Positions 44,210 through 52,772 of a stretch of 64,000 nucleotides of DNA are shown in pieces (position 1 is the stretch's first letter; every line of letters begins with the position of its first letter). The DNA comes from Spongisporangium articulatum. GTDB taxonomy: Bacteria > Actinomycetota > Actinomycetes > Actinomycetales > Kineosporiaceae. A program made the translations under genes and the position numbers. The stretch is from positions 372,001 through 436,000 of the forward strand of contig NZ_JBITLV010000001.1 of the NCBI RefSeq assembly GCF_044465595.1, written 5' to 3'. The notes below the pieces were generated by a model that was not told the origin of the DNA, did not search any database, and was given only the letters and a program-made list of their open reading frames with translations.

Positions 44210-45022
44210 ATGACCACGGCATTCGTCTTCGGCGGCGGCGGGCTGCTCGGCGCCACCGAGGTGGGCATGGTCCGGGCCCTCATGGAGGCGGGGTACCGGC
44301 CCGACCTCGTGCTGGGCACCAGCATCGGGGCCATCAACGGGGCCGTCGTGGCCGCCGAGCCCACGCCGGCCGCCGTCGAGGCCCTCACCGAGACGTGGCA
44401 GAACCTGGGCGACAGCGAGATCTTCGCCAGCCCGTGGAAGCGGCTGCGGGTGGCGGCCTCGACCCGCACGCACCTGCACTCGATCGAACCGCTGCGCAGG
44501 CTGATGCTCGACGCACTCGGCCCCCTGAACATCGAGGAGCTGGTCACCCCCTTCCAGTGCTGCGCCGCGAGCATCGAGCGGGCGGCCGAGACCTGGTTCA
44601 GCACGGGCCCTCTGGCCGACGCGGTGGCGGCCAGCTGCGCCGTCCCGGGGCTCTTCCCCCCGGTGGCCATCAACGGCGAGCACTACCTGGACGGAGGTCT
44701 GGTCAACTCCATCCCGCTCAGCCGGGCCGTCTCGCTCGGCGCGACCCGGATCTTCGTCCTGCACGTCGGGCGTATCGACCAGCCGCTCAAACCACCGCGG
44801 CTGCCCTGGGACGTGGCGACGGTCGCCTTCGAGATCGCCCGGCGGCACCGCTTCTCGTCCGACCTGGCCGCGGTCCCCGAGGGGGTGAGCGTCCACGTGC
44901 TGCCCGCGGGCGACGTCCACAGCCCGAGCGCCAACCTGCGCTACCGCGAGGTGCGGCACGTGCGCGGGCGTATCGACGAGGCCTACCGGGCCTGCGTCGA
45001 GTACCTCGACGGGCTCGAATAG
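44210..45022 (+). CDS. Patatin-like phospholipase
   Basis: 270 residues with the patatin features in order: oxyanion loop FGGGGLLGATEVG, nucleophile elbow GTSIGAINGAVV (Ser) and the catalytic Asp in YLDGGLVNSIP. It should hydrolyse acyl esters of phospholipids or lipids in the cytosol or at the membrane. The TAG stop overlaps the GTG start of an acyltransferase gene, suggesting a deacylation/reacylation pair. Confidence 0.9.
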   Translation: MTTAFVFGGGGLLGATEVGMVRALMEAGYRPDLVLGTSIGAINGAVVAAEPTPAAVEALTETWQNLGDSEIFASPWKRLRVAASTRTHLHSIEPLRRLMLDALGPLNIEELVTPFQCCAASIERAAETWFSTGPLADAVAASCAVPGLFPPVAINGEHYLDGGLVNSIPLSRAVSLGATRIFVLHVGRIDQPLKPPRLPWDVATVAFEIARRHRFSSDLAAVPEGVSVHVLPAGDVHSPSANLRYREVRHVRGRIDEAYRACVEYLDGLE

Positions 45023-46101
45023 TGTTACCCCCGAAGCTCATCCGGCGCCTGGTGCTGTTACCGGGGATGGTCGTGTTCGCCCTCCTGGCGATCATCACGT
45101 TCCCGGTCACCGCCGCCCTGGCCGCGCTCGGCAGCCTGGTCTGGCCGCCGCCGACCGGCTGGCCGCCCGCCCGCCCCTACCTGCGCTCGTACCTGCGCGC
45201 GCTGGCCCAGCCGCGGCCCCGCAAGTGGCGGCTGCTGCGGGTCCTGCTGGTCGCCGTCGTCTACCTGGCCGCCGAGCTCGTCGCGCTGAGCGCGCTCGGC
45301 TGGCTGTGGGTCCGCTCCGGGTTCGGCCGGCACCTGCGCGAACCGGCCAGCGAGCGGCGCCACTACCTGCTCGTGGCCTGGCTCCTCGACACGGTCTACC
45401 GGCTCGCGGAAAGCGTCCTGCACGTGCGGGTCCGGATCGAGGGCCCGTCCCCCGACGAGTACCTCGGCCGACCCCTCGTGGTGTTCTGCCGGCACGCCGG
45501 GCCGGGCGACTCGCTGCTCATCGTGCACGCGCTGCTGAAGCGCTACGACCGCGAACCGCGCATCGTCCTGAAGGACCTGCTGCAGCTCGACCCGGCCATC
45601 GACATCGTGCTGAACCGGTTGCCCAACCGGTTCGTCCGGGCCGGGCGCGACCGGCCGGTGGAGGCCATCGCCGACCTGGCCACCCGGCTCGACGGGAACG
45701 ACGCGCTGGTCCTGTTCCCCGAGGGGGGCAACTTCACGGCCCGCCGGCGGGCCCGGGCCATCCTCAAGCTGCGTCGCCGGGGGATGCTCGCGCAGGCCGA
45801 GAAGGCCGAGCGGATGCGGCACGTCCTGCCACCCCGCACCGCCGGGGTGGTGGCCGCGCTGGGGGCCCAGCGCGACAACCCGGACCCCCCGGACGTGGTC
45901 TGGGTCGCGCACACCGGCACCGACCACCTGTTCTCGGTCGGCGACGTGTGGCGGGCGCTGCCGATGGACGTCGAGATCACGATGCGCTGGTGGCGGGTGC
46001 CGTTCGACGAGATCCCGGCCGACCCGCAGGCCCAGGGCGACTGGCTGTACGCCTGGTGGCGGCTCATCGACGACTGGATCGAGCAGAACCGGCCCGTGTG
46101 A
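45022..46101 (+). CDS. Membrane glycerolipid acyltransferase (PlsC family)
   Basis: 359 residues. Two N-terminal membrane helices (about 8-32 and 71-92) precede the acyltransferase domain with the HxxxxD motif (FCRHAGPGDSLL), a motif III FPEGGNFT and a basic stretch RRRARAILKLRRR. It probably acylates lysophosphatidate or a related lysolipid. The GTG at 45022 shares one base with the patatin stop, so the two are translationally coupled and may remodel the same lipid. Confidence 0.85.
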   Translation: MLPPKLIRRLVLLPGMVVFALLAIITFPVTAALAALGSLVWPPPTGWPPARPYLRSYLRALAQPRPRKWRLLRVLLVAVVYLAAELVALSALGWLWVRSGFGRHLREPASERRHYLLVAWLLDTVYRLAESVLHVRVRIEGPSPDEYLGRPLVVFCRHAGPGDSLLIVHALLKRYDREPRIVLKDLLQLDPAIDIVLNRLPNRFVRAGRDRPVEAIADLATRLDGNDALVLFPEGGNFTARRRARAILKLRRRGMLAQAEKAERMRHVLPPRTAGVVAALGAQRDNPDPPDVVWVAHTGTDHLFSVGDVWRALPMDVEITMRWWRVPFDEIPADPQAQGDWLYAWWRLIDDWIEQNRPV

Positions 46102-46204
46102 TCGATGCGTGTTCAACCGTCGGCAACGCATGAGGCGCCCCGGCGGTCCATACTGGTATGCCGACTTTTCCAGTCGACAGCCAGTCCACGAGGAGGCCGC
46201 GGTA

Positions 46205-48439
46205 ATGGGTGCGGGCGAGCCCGAGCGCCAGATCGCGCTCGAGCAGGCCGTGGTGGGGGGCCTGTACGCCAGGCTCGACGAGCTGCGGGAACGCGCGGCC
46301 GACTCCCTGGAGCGGCTGCGGCGCGCCCCCGTCGTCCCCACGCCGGCCGGGCGGGCCGAGCGCGACGCGTTCGACGCGCTCTACACCGAGCGCCTCACCA
46401 CGCTGCGCGCGGTCGAGGAGCGGCTCTGCTTCGGGCGGATGGACATGGCCGCGGTCGACGGCGTCTCCGAGCGCCGCTACGTCGGGCGCCTGGGCATGTC
46501 GGACGACGACCAGCTCCAGCTGCTGATCGACTGGCGGGCGCCCGCCGCGGCCGCGTTCTACCAGGCCACGGCGGCCGCCCCGAACGGCGTGGCCCGGCGC
46601 CGGCAGATCGCCACCCGGGGCCGGTCCGTGACCGGGGTGGACGACGAGATCCTGGACGACTCGGGGCTGGACGACGACACCCGGCAGAGCGTGACCGGCG
46701 AGGGTGCGCTGATGAGCGCGCTGACGGCGCGGCGCACCGGGCAGATGCGCGACATCGTGGCCACGCTCCAGGCCGAGCAGGACGCCATCGTGCGGGCCCC
46801 CATGTCGGGCGTGCTGGTCGTGCAGGGCGGGCCGGGCACCGGCAAGACCGTCGTCGCGCTGCACCGGGCCGCGTACCTGCTCTACACCTACCGTGAGCGG
46901 ATCGCCCGCAGTGGCGTCCTGGTGGTCGGGCCGTCGCCGGTCTTCCTGCGCTACATCGAGCAGGTGCTGCCCTCCCTGGGCGAGACCGGCGTCCTGCTGT
47001 CGACGCCCGGCCAGCTCTTCCCGGGGGTCGACGCGAGCGGGCCGGAACGGCCGGAGGTCGTGGCCGTGAAGGGTGACCTGCGGATGGCCCGGGTGCTGCG
47101 CAACGCCGTGCGCGACCGGCAGCTCGCGCTCGACGCCCCGGTCAAGCTGTCGCTGGACGGCGACGGCCTCACCCTCTCGCCACGGCTGGTGGCTGACGCC
47201 CGGGGCCGGGCCCGCCAGACCGGGCGGCCGCACAACGAGGCCCGGACGACGTTCGTCCGGCATGTGCTCGACGACCTCACCCGGCAGCTGGCCCGGGCCC
47301 GTCGGATCGACCCCGACGAGGAGACCCGGCTCGAGCTGCAGGCGGAGTTGCGGGAGAGTGTCGACGTCCGTCGCGAGATCAACCTGCGCTGGATGCCGTT
47401 GTCCGCCACGGGTTTCCTGGCCACGCTGCTGAGTTCCCCGACCCGGCTGCGCGCGGCGGCCGCGGGGGTGCTGAAGCCGGCCGAGATCGATGCGCTGGTG
47501 CGGCCCCCGGGCTCGCCGTGGACGCTGGCCGACGTGCCTCTGCTCGACGAGGTGGCCGAGCTGATCGGCGCCGACGTCACGTCGTCCGTGCGGGACGCCC
47601 GCGCCGCGGCGGCCGCGGCCGCGGAACGGCAGGAGGCCCTGGAGCACGCCCGGCGGGTGCTGGAGAGCGCCGGTGAGGCGGGTTCGATGATCAGCGCCGA
47701 GCAGCTGGCCGACCGGTTCGCGGGGTCGGGCCCGACGATGACCGTGGCCGAGCGGGCCCGCGACGACCGCACCTGGACGTTCGGGCACGTCGTCCTCGAC
47801 GAGGCCCAGGAGGCCTCGCCGATGTTGTGGCGGCTGCTGGCCCGGCGGGTGCCGTCGCGTTCGATGACCGTGGTCGGAGACCTGGCCCAGACCGGCTCGG
47901 CGGCGGGCGCGTCGTCCTGGGAGGAGATGCTGGACGGCGTCGCGCGCGACCGCTGGGAGCTGCGCGAGTTGTCGGTCAACTACCGGACGCCCGGGCTGAT
48001 CATCCGGCCGGCCACCGAGATGCTGCGCGCGGCCGGGGTGCCGGTGCGTCCGGCCCGGGCCGCCCGCGAGGGCGAATGGGCGCCGGTGCTCGTCGCCGTG
48101 CCGGATGCCGGTTACGCCCAGGCGGCCGCGCACGCCCTGCGCGACGACGACGCCCTGCTACCCGGGGGTCGCTTCGCCGTCGTCACGCCCCGAGGCCTGG
48201 ACGGCTCGCTCGGTGCCGAGGTGCTGGCGCAGCTCGCGCCCGAGTTGGCGGAGCGGGTCTCGGTGCTCGACGTCGACGCGGCCAAGGGCCTGGAGTACGA
48301 CACGGTCGTGGTGGTCGAGCCCGCGGCGATCGTGGAGGGCTCGGCGCGCGGCGTGAACGACCTGTACGTGGCGCTGACCCGGCCGACCCAGCGGCTGACC
48401 GTCCTGCACGCGCGTCCCTTGCCGCCGGGGCTGGCCTGA
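46205..48439 (+). CDS. HelD/HelR-type RNA polymerase-associated UvrD-like ATPase
   Basis: 744 residues. N-terminal coiled coil (about 5-75) is followed by the HelD signature RYVGRLGMSDDDQLQLLIDW, RAPAAAAFYQATAAAPNGV and RRRQIATRG, then Walker A GGPGTGKTVVALHRA (208-215), Walker B VVLDEAQEASP, and helicase-like VVGDLAQTGSAAGASSWEEM, LSVNYRTPGLI and DAAKGLEYDTVVVVEP. HelD proteins remove stalled RNA polymerase from DNA. Actinobacterial HelR also displaces rifamycins and is then often preceded by a rifamycin-associated element; I found no such element here. ATG 46205 has GAGGAGG eight bases upstream. Confidence 0.9.
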   Translation: MGAGEPERQIALEQAVVGGLYARLDELRERAADSLERLRRAPVVPTPAGRAERDAFDALYTERLTTLRAVEERLCFGRMDMAAVDGVSERRYVGRLGMSDDDQLQLLIDWRAPAAAAFYQATAAAPNGVARRRQIATRGRSVTGVDDEILDDSGLDDDTRQSVTGEGALMSALTARRTGQMRDIVATLQAEQDAIVRAPMSGVLVVQGGPGTGKTVVALHRAAYLLYTYRERIARSGVLVVGPSPVFLRYIEQVLPSLGETGVLLSTPGQLFPGVDASGPERPEVVAVKGDLRMARVLRNAVRDRQLALDAPVKLSLDGDGLTLSPRLVADARGRARQTGRPHNEARTTFVRHVLDDLTRQLARARRIDPDEETRLELQAELRESVDVRREINLRWMPLSATGFLATLLSSPTRLRAAAAGVLKPAEIDALVRPPGSPWTLADVPLLDEVAELIGADVTSSVRDARAAAAAAAERQEALEHARRVLESAGEAGSMISAEQLADRFAGSGPTMTVAERARDDRTWTFGHVVLDEAQEASPMLWRLLARRVPSRSMTVVGDLAQTGSAAGASSWEEMLDGVARDRWELRELSVNYRTPGLIIRPATEMLRAAGVPVRPARAAREGEWAPVLVAVPDAGYAQAAAHALRDDDALLPGGRFAVVTPRGLDGSLGAEVLAQLAPELAERVSVLDVDAAKGLEYDTVVVVEPAAIVEGSARGVNDLYVALTRPTQRLTVLHARPLPPGLA

Positions 48440-48449
48440 TCACGACTAT

Positions 48450-48488
48450 TGCCGGGATTCCTCGAGCGGAACTCGCCCGATCCCGGCA
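48450..48488 (+). terminator. Hairpin after the HelR-like gene
   Basis: TGCCGGGAT (48450-48458) pairs with ATCCCGGCA (48480-48488) across a 21-base loop. There is no U-tract, so termination is uncertain. Confidence 0.4.
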
Positions 48489-48549
48489 TCCGCGGTGATC
48501 TCGGCCCGAGGCGGGGAATAGGCGTGGGGTCGCTGCCGCTCAGATAGTT

Positions 48550-49125
48550 GTGACTTCAACTACCTCGCGCCTCGCCGTCGTCATCGCCAGCGCCCGTCCC
48601 GGCCGCGTCGGGCACCCCGTCGGCACCTGGATCGCCGAGCAGGCCCGCGCCCACGGCGGCTTCGACGTGGACGTGGTCGACCTGGCCGAGCTCGACCTGC
48701 CGCTGATGAACGAGCCCAACCACCCCCGGCTGCGCGACTACGTGCACGACCACACCAAGGCCTGGAGCGCGACCGTCGACGCCGCCGACGCCTTCGTCTT
48801 CGTGTTCCCCGAGTACAACCACGGCATGACCGCCCCGCTGAAGAACGCGCTGGACTACCTGCACGAGGAGTGGGCGCACAAGCCGGCCGGGCTCGTCAGC
48901 TACGGCGGGGTCAGCGCCGGACTGCGGGCCGCCCAGCAGGTCAAGCAGGTGCTGGCCGCGCTGAAGATCACCCCGCTGACGGACGCGGTCATGATCCCGT
49001 TCGTGGGCGGCATGATCGACGGCGAGGGCGCCTTCGCGCCGAGCGACATGGTCGCCGGCAGTGCCAAGACCATGCTCGACGAGCTGGCCCGCCAGGCCCC
49101 GGTGCTGGCCCAGCTCCGCGCCTGA
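48550..49125 (+). CDS. NADPH-dependent FMN reductase-like flavoprotein
   Basis: 191 residues of the flavodoxin-like NADPH-FMN reductase family: VVIASARPGRVGHPVGTWIA (phosphate-binding loop), VFVFPEYNHGMTAPLKNALDYLHEEW (the family hallmark PEYN) and YGGVSAGLRA. It probably reduces FMN or quinones/azo compounds with NAD(P)H. GTG at 48550 gives the usual N-terminus. Single gene, followed by a palindromic repeat cluster. Confidence 0.88.
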   Translation: MTSTTSRLAVVIASARPGRVGHPVGTWIAEQARAHGGFDVDVVDLAELDLPLMNEPNHPRLRDYVHDHTKAWSATVDAADAFVFVFPEYNHGMTAPLKNALDYLHEEWAHKPAGLVSYGGVSAGLRAAQQVKQVLAALKITPLTDAVMIPFVGGMIDGEGAFAPSDMVAGSAKTMLDELARQAPVLAQLRA

Positions 49126-49133
49126 CCCGATGC

Positions 49134-49218
49134 TGCGTTCGCGCATGATCACCGAGACATCGCGGTGATCATGCGCGAACGCATGATTGCCGCCGTGATC
49201 ATGCACAAACGCATGATG
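49134..49218. repeat. Extragenic palindrome cluster (three TGATCATG-type units)
   Basis: Arms of 20-21 bp (left 49134-49154, TGCGTTCGCGCATGATCACC) pair around a short AGACAT-containing loop, ending at 49183. A third half unit with GTGATCATGC follows at 49195-49217. It lies in the 113-bp gap between two tandem plus-strand genes. The same half unit occurs twice in ykoD (23261-23308). Confidence 0.85.
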
Positions 49219-49225
49219 GCGGTGG

Positions 49226-49231
49226 CAGGCT
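49226..49231 (+). promoter_or_regulatory. -10 element CAGGCT, leaderless start of threonine deaminase
   Basis: CAGGCT ends seven bases before the ATG at 49239. Confidence 0.4.
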
Positions 49232-49238
49232 GAGCCGC

Positions 49239-50465
49239 ATGGTCGAGCTGGTGACGGCGGCGGACGTCGAGGCCGCGAACGAACTGCTGGCGGGCATCGT
49301 CCGGCGCACGCCGACGGTGCACAGCCGGGCGCTGTCGGAGCGGCTCGGCGGCGACGTCTGGCTGAAGTGCGAGAACCTGCAGCGGGCCGGGTCTTTCAAG
49401 ATCCGAGGGGCGTACACCCGAATGTCCCGCCTGGGCAACGCCGCCCGGCACGGCGTGGTCGCGGCCAGCGCCGGCAACCACGCCCAGGGGGTGGCCCTGG
49501 CCGCCCGGGAGCTCGGGCTGCCCGCCCGGGTGTTCATGCCGCACGGCGCCCCGCTGCCGAAGCTCGACGCCACCCGGGGCTACGGGGCCGAGATCGAACT
49601 CGCCGGGTACTCCGTGGACGACGCGCTCGTCCACGCCCAGGCCTACGCCGAACGCACCGGCGCGGTGCTCATCCACCCGTTCGACCACGCCGACGTCGTG
49701 GCCGGACAGGGCACGGCGGGCCTGGAGATCCTCGCGGCCCGACCCGATGTGCGGACCGTGCTGGTCCCGGCCGGGGGCGGTGGGCTGATCGCCGGCATCG
49801 CCACCTACCTCGCCGAGCGCGCGCCCCACGTGACCGTTCTCGGGGTCCAGGCCGAACAGGCGGCGGCCTACCCGACGTCGCTGGCCGCCGGACGTCCCGT
49901 GCCGCTGGAGACCGACGGCCGCCCGATGCCGACGATGGCCGACGGCATCGCGGTGGCCCGGCCCGGCGACGTCCCGTTCGCGCTGATCGAGCAGCACGTG
50001 GCCGAGGTGGTCACGGTCAGCGAGGAGCTCATCTCGCGGGCCATGCTCGTCCTGCTCGAGCGGCAGAAGCTGCTGGCCGAACCCGCCGGCGCGGTGGCGG
50101 TGGCCGCCCTGCTCGACGAGAAGATCGCCGACCGACTGGAAACCCCTGTGGTGGCGGTGGTCTCGGGCGGCAACGTCGACCCGCTGCTGCTGATGCGGCT
50201 GGTCCGGCACGGCATGGCGTCGGCCGGCCGGTACCTGCGGGTACAGGTGCGGGTCCCCGACCAGCCGGGCTCGCTGGCCGGGCTGCTGGCCACCCTGGCC
50301 GAGACCGACGCGAACGTGCTGGAGGTCGAACACGTCCGCACCGGGCCGCAGCTCGCGGTCAACGACGTCGAGATCGCCGTGTGGGTCGAGACCCGCGGCG
50401 ACGCGCACTGCGCGACGGTCGTCGAGACCCTCCGCACCGCCGGGTACGAGCCGCGCACCGAGTGA
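49239..50465 (+). CDS. ilvA: Threonine ammonia-lyase with C-terminal ACT domain
   Basis: 408 residues, fold-type II PLP enzyme. Lys54 in RAGSFKIRGAY binds PLP; AASAGNHAQGVA and VPAGGGGLIAGIA bind substrate and cofactor phosphate. The last 80 residues (VQVRVPDQPGSLAGLLATLAE onward) form a single ACT domain. It deaminates threonine to 2-oxobutyrate, either for isoleucine synthesis or for catabolism. Length and single ACT match the shorter actinobacterial IlvA. It is convergent with the AlkD-like gene, four bases apart. Confidence 0.92.
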   Translation: MVELVTAADVEAANELLAGIVRRTPTVHSRALSERLGGDVWLKCENLQRAGSFKIRGAYTRMSRLGNAARHGVVAASAGNHAQGVALAARELGLPARVFMPHGAPLPKLDATRGYGAEIELAGYSVDDALVHAQAYAERTGAVLIHPFDHADVVAGQGTAGLEILAARPDVRTVLVPAGGGGLIAGIATYLAERAPHVTVLGVQAEQAAAYPTSLAAGRPVPLETDGRPMPTMADGIAVARPGDVPFALIEQHVAEVVTVSEELISRAMLVLLERQKLLAEPAGAVAVAALLDEKIADRLETPVVAVVSGGNVDPLLLMRLVRHGMASAGRYLRVQVRVPDQPGSLAGLLATLAETDANVLEVEHVRTGPQLAVNDVEIAVWVETRGDAHCATVVETLRTAGYEPRTE

Positions 50466-50469
50466 CCGT

Positions 50470-51150
50470 TCAGAGGTACTTCACCGCCTCGCGCCGCGTC
50501 ACCCCCGACATGCGCTCCAGCCGCGGTTCCACCCAGGCCCGCACCAGGTCGGGCCGCCGCTTCGACGCCGAGCGCAGCACCCACCCGATCGCCTTGCGGA
50601 TGAAGAACTCCCGCTCCTCGAGCATCGCGTCCGCGTAGCGGGTGAACCGGGCCCAGTCGCCCGCACCGGCCCGCAACGCCCGCTCGTGCACCAGCAGCGC
50701 GCAGCGCCGCACCCAGAAGTCCTCGTCGACCGCCCACCGGTCGAGCACCGGCGTCAGGTCGGCGCCGTCCGCCTCGAGCCGGGTGACCAGCGGCCCCGCG
50801 CAGTCCCCGGCCAGGACGTCGACCAGCGCCCACGTGTGCGACTCCCGCACCAGCCCCTCGACCACGGCGAGGTCGCGCGCCTCGAGCTGCGGGACGGCGT
50901 CCACCAGCACCAGCGCGGCGGCCAGCCGCAGCTCGAACACCGGCCGCGCCCACAGGCCCTCGACCAGCGCCAACGCCTCGGACCGGGTCGTCGCCTCGCG
51001 CCGGGCCCGGCGGGCGGCGGCGCGCACGGCGGCCACCGTCGCCCCGAAGAACTCCAGCTCGGAGTGCAGGTAGGCCTTCGAACCCTCGGCCCGCTCCGGC
51101 GTCCCGGCCGCGCGCAGCTCCGCGGCCACCTGGTCGACGGGCTCCAGCAT
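50470..51150 (-). CDS. AlkD-like DNA alkylation repair protein
   Basis: 226 residues of HEAT-like helical repeats (EALALVEGLWARPVFELRLAAALVLVD, LDRWAVDEDFWVRRCALLVHERA, FFIRKAIGWVLRSASKRRPDLV) characteristic of the AlkC/AlkD family. AlkD is a monofunctional glycosylase for positively charged alkylated bases. The conserved WxxxEDFWxRR and FFIRKAIGWxLR segments are present. ATG 51148-51150 follows AGGA. Divergent from the carboxyltransferase gene with only 29 bp between. Confidence 0.82.
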   Translation of the reverse strand: MLEPVDQVAAELRAAGTPERAEGSKAYLHSELEFFGATVAAVRAAARRARREATTRSEALALVEGLWARPVFELRLAAALVLVDAVPQLEARDLAVVEGLVRESHTWALVDVLAGDCAGPLVTRLEADGADLTPVLDRWAVDEDFWVRRCALLVHERALRAGAGDWARFTRYADAMLEEREFFIRKAIGWVLRSASKRRPDLVRAWVEPRLERMSGVTRREAVKYL

Positions 51151-51179
51151 GCGGACATCCTGCTGCAAGACTGGTCCTC

Positions 51180-52691
51180 GTGACCTCCCGACTCGGTGCT
51201 CGTGAACTGGTGGAGCGCGTGCTGGACGCCGGGAGCTGGGTCGCGTGGGACGAGCCACCGGTCGTCGTGGGCGAGATCTCCGACGGCTACGCCGCCGACC
51301 TGGCCAACGCCCGCGCGAAGACCGGGCTCGACGAGGCGCTGATCACCGGCGAGGGCCTGCTCGGCGGACGGCGGGTGGCCCTGGTGCTGGGCGAGTTCGA
51401 CTTCCTGGCCGGGTCGATCGGGGTGGCCACGGCCGAGCGGTTCGTCCGCGCGGCCGAACGGGCCCGGGCCGAGGGCTTGCCGCTGATCGCCTCGCCGACG
51501 TCCGGCGGCACGCGCATGCAGGAGGGCACCGTCGCGTTCCTGCAGATGGTGAAGATCTCGGCCGCGGTCGCCGCGCACCGGGCCGCGGGCCTGCCGTACC
51601 TGGTCTACCTGCGCCACCCGACCACCGGTGGGGTGATGGCGTCGTGGGCGATGCTCGGGCACGTCAGCGCGGCGCAACCCGGTGCGCTGCTCGGCTTCCT
51701 CGGGCCGCGCGTCTACAAGGCGTTGCACGGGGAGGACTTCCCCGAGGGCGTGCAGACCGCCGAGAACCTGTTCGCCAACGGGTTGATCGATGCGGTCGTC
51801 GACCCGGAACACCTGCGGGAGATCGCGATCGAGGCCCTGGCCGTGCTGGCCCGGCCCGAGGGCGCCGCTGCGCAACCGCCGCCGCTGCCGCCCGGTGACA
51901 CGGTCGACGACCCCGCCGAGCTGCCCGACGTCCCGGCCTGGGACTCGATCACCCGGACCCGGAACCCGCGCCGCCCCGGCGTGCGGGGCCTGCTGAAAGT
52001 CGCTGCCAGTGGCGTGGTTCCGCTGAACGGGACCGGGCGCGGCGAGAGCGACCCCCTCATGTTGCTGGCTCTGGCCCGGTTCGGCGCGGCCCGCTGCATC
52101 GTGCTCGGCCAGGACCGGCGCGGGGGTGCGGACCGGGCGATGGGGCCGGCCGGGCTGCGGGAGGCGCGGCGCGGCCAGCAGCTGGCCGCGGAGCTCGGCG
52201 TCCCACTGGTCTCCGTGGTCGACACGGCCGGGGCGGCCCTGTCGCGGGAGTCGGAGGAGGGTGGTCTGGCGGCCGAGATCGCCCGTTCGCTGGCCGGTCT
52301 CGTGATGCTGGACGCGCCGACGGTGTGCCTGCTGCTGGGCCAGGGCGCGGGCGGCGCGGCCCTGGCCCTGCTGCCCGCCGACCGGGTACTGGCCGCGCAG
52401 CACGCGTGGCTGTCGCCGCTGCCGCCCGAGGGTGCGTCGGTGATCGTGCACCGGACCACCGAGCACGCCGCCCAGGTGGCCGCCGACCAGGGGGTGCGCT
52501 CCCGGGACCTGCTGGCCCACGGCATCGTCGACCGGGTGGTGCTCGAGAAGCCTGACGCCGTCGACGAACCCGAGGACTTCCTCACCCGCGTCGGCGCCGT
52601 GCTCGAGCACGAGCTGCTCACCCTCACGGCCCAGGACGACGCCATGCGCCTCGCCGCCCGGCTGGGCCGCTACCGCACCCTCGGCCTCTGA
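51180..52691 (+). CDS. Acyl-CoA carboxylase carboxyltransferase, fused beta and alpha halves (AccD3-like)
   Basis: 503 residues: N-terminal crotonase-like AccD half (about 1-230; TSGGTRMQEGTVAFLQMVKI, RHPTTGGVMASWAMLGHV) and C-terminal AccA half (about 255-500; VSVVDTAGAALSRESEEGG, LLGQGAGGAALALLPADRVLAAQHAWLSPLPPEGAS). It transfers carboxyl from biotin to acetyl-CoA or a related acyl-CoA. The zinc finger of E. coli AccD is absent. AccD3 of M. tuberculosis has the same size and fusion, from memory. Malonyl-CoA supply to the nearby KS operon is possible but unproven. No biotin-carrier subunit is adjacent. GTG at 51180. Confidence 0.88.
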   Translation: MTSRLGARELVERVLDAGSWVAWDEPPVVVGEISDGYAADLANARAKTGLDEALITGEGLLGGRRVALVLGEFDFLAGSIGVATAERFVRAAERARAEGLPLIASPTSGGTRMQEGTVAFLQMVKISAAVAAHRAAGLPYLVYLRHPTTGGVMASWAMLGHVSAAQPGALLGFLGPRVYKALHGEDFPEGVQTAENLFANGLIDAVVDPEHLREIAIEALAVLARPEGAAAQPPPLPPGDTVDDPAELPDVPAWDSITRTRNPRRPGVRGLLKVAASGVVPLNGTGRGESDPLMLLALARFGAARCIVLGQDRRGGADRAMGPAGLREARRGQQLAAELGVPLVSVVDTAGAALSRESEEGGLAAEIARSLAGLVMLDAPTVCLLLGQGAGGAALALLPADRVLAAQHAWLSPLPPEGASVIVHRTTEHAAQVAADQGVRSRDLLAHGIVDRVVLEKPDAVDEPEDFLTRVGAVLEHELLTLTAQDDAMRLAARLGRYRTLGL

Positions 52692-52765
52692 TGCTCATGC
52701 TGTCGAAATGCACAGCCCGGGGTCGGCTCCGGCCGCTCGGAATGTCCATTCCGACAGCATGAACG
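52692..52765. terminator. Palindrome after the carboxyltransferase gene
   Basis: Arms CATGCTGTCGAAATG (left) and CATTCCGACAGCATG (right) pair with one mismatch across a GC-rich centre. It separates convergent genes. A close copy lies at 53604-53676. Confidence 0.75.
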
Positions 52766-52772
52766 TAGATGC

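Noticed and set aside
46102..46204. Rifamycin-associated element upstream of the HelR-like gene
   Set aside because: The region holds no long GC-rich inverted repeat of the expected kind; only a short CATAC/GTATG dyad is visible.
49134..49218. CRISPR array
   Set aside because: Units are inverted, spaced irregularly and only three in number, with no cas genes. It fits an extragenic palindrome better.
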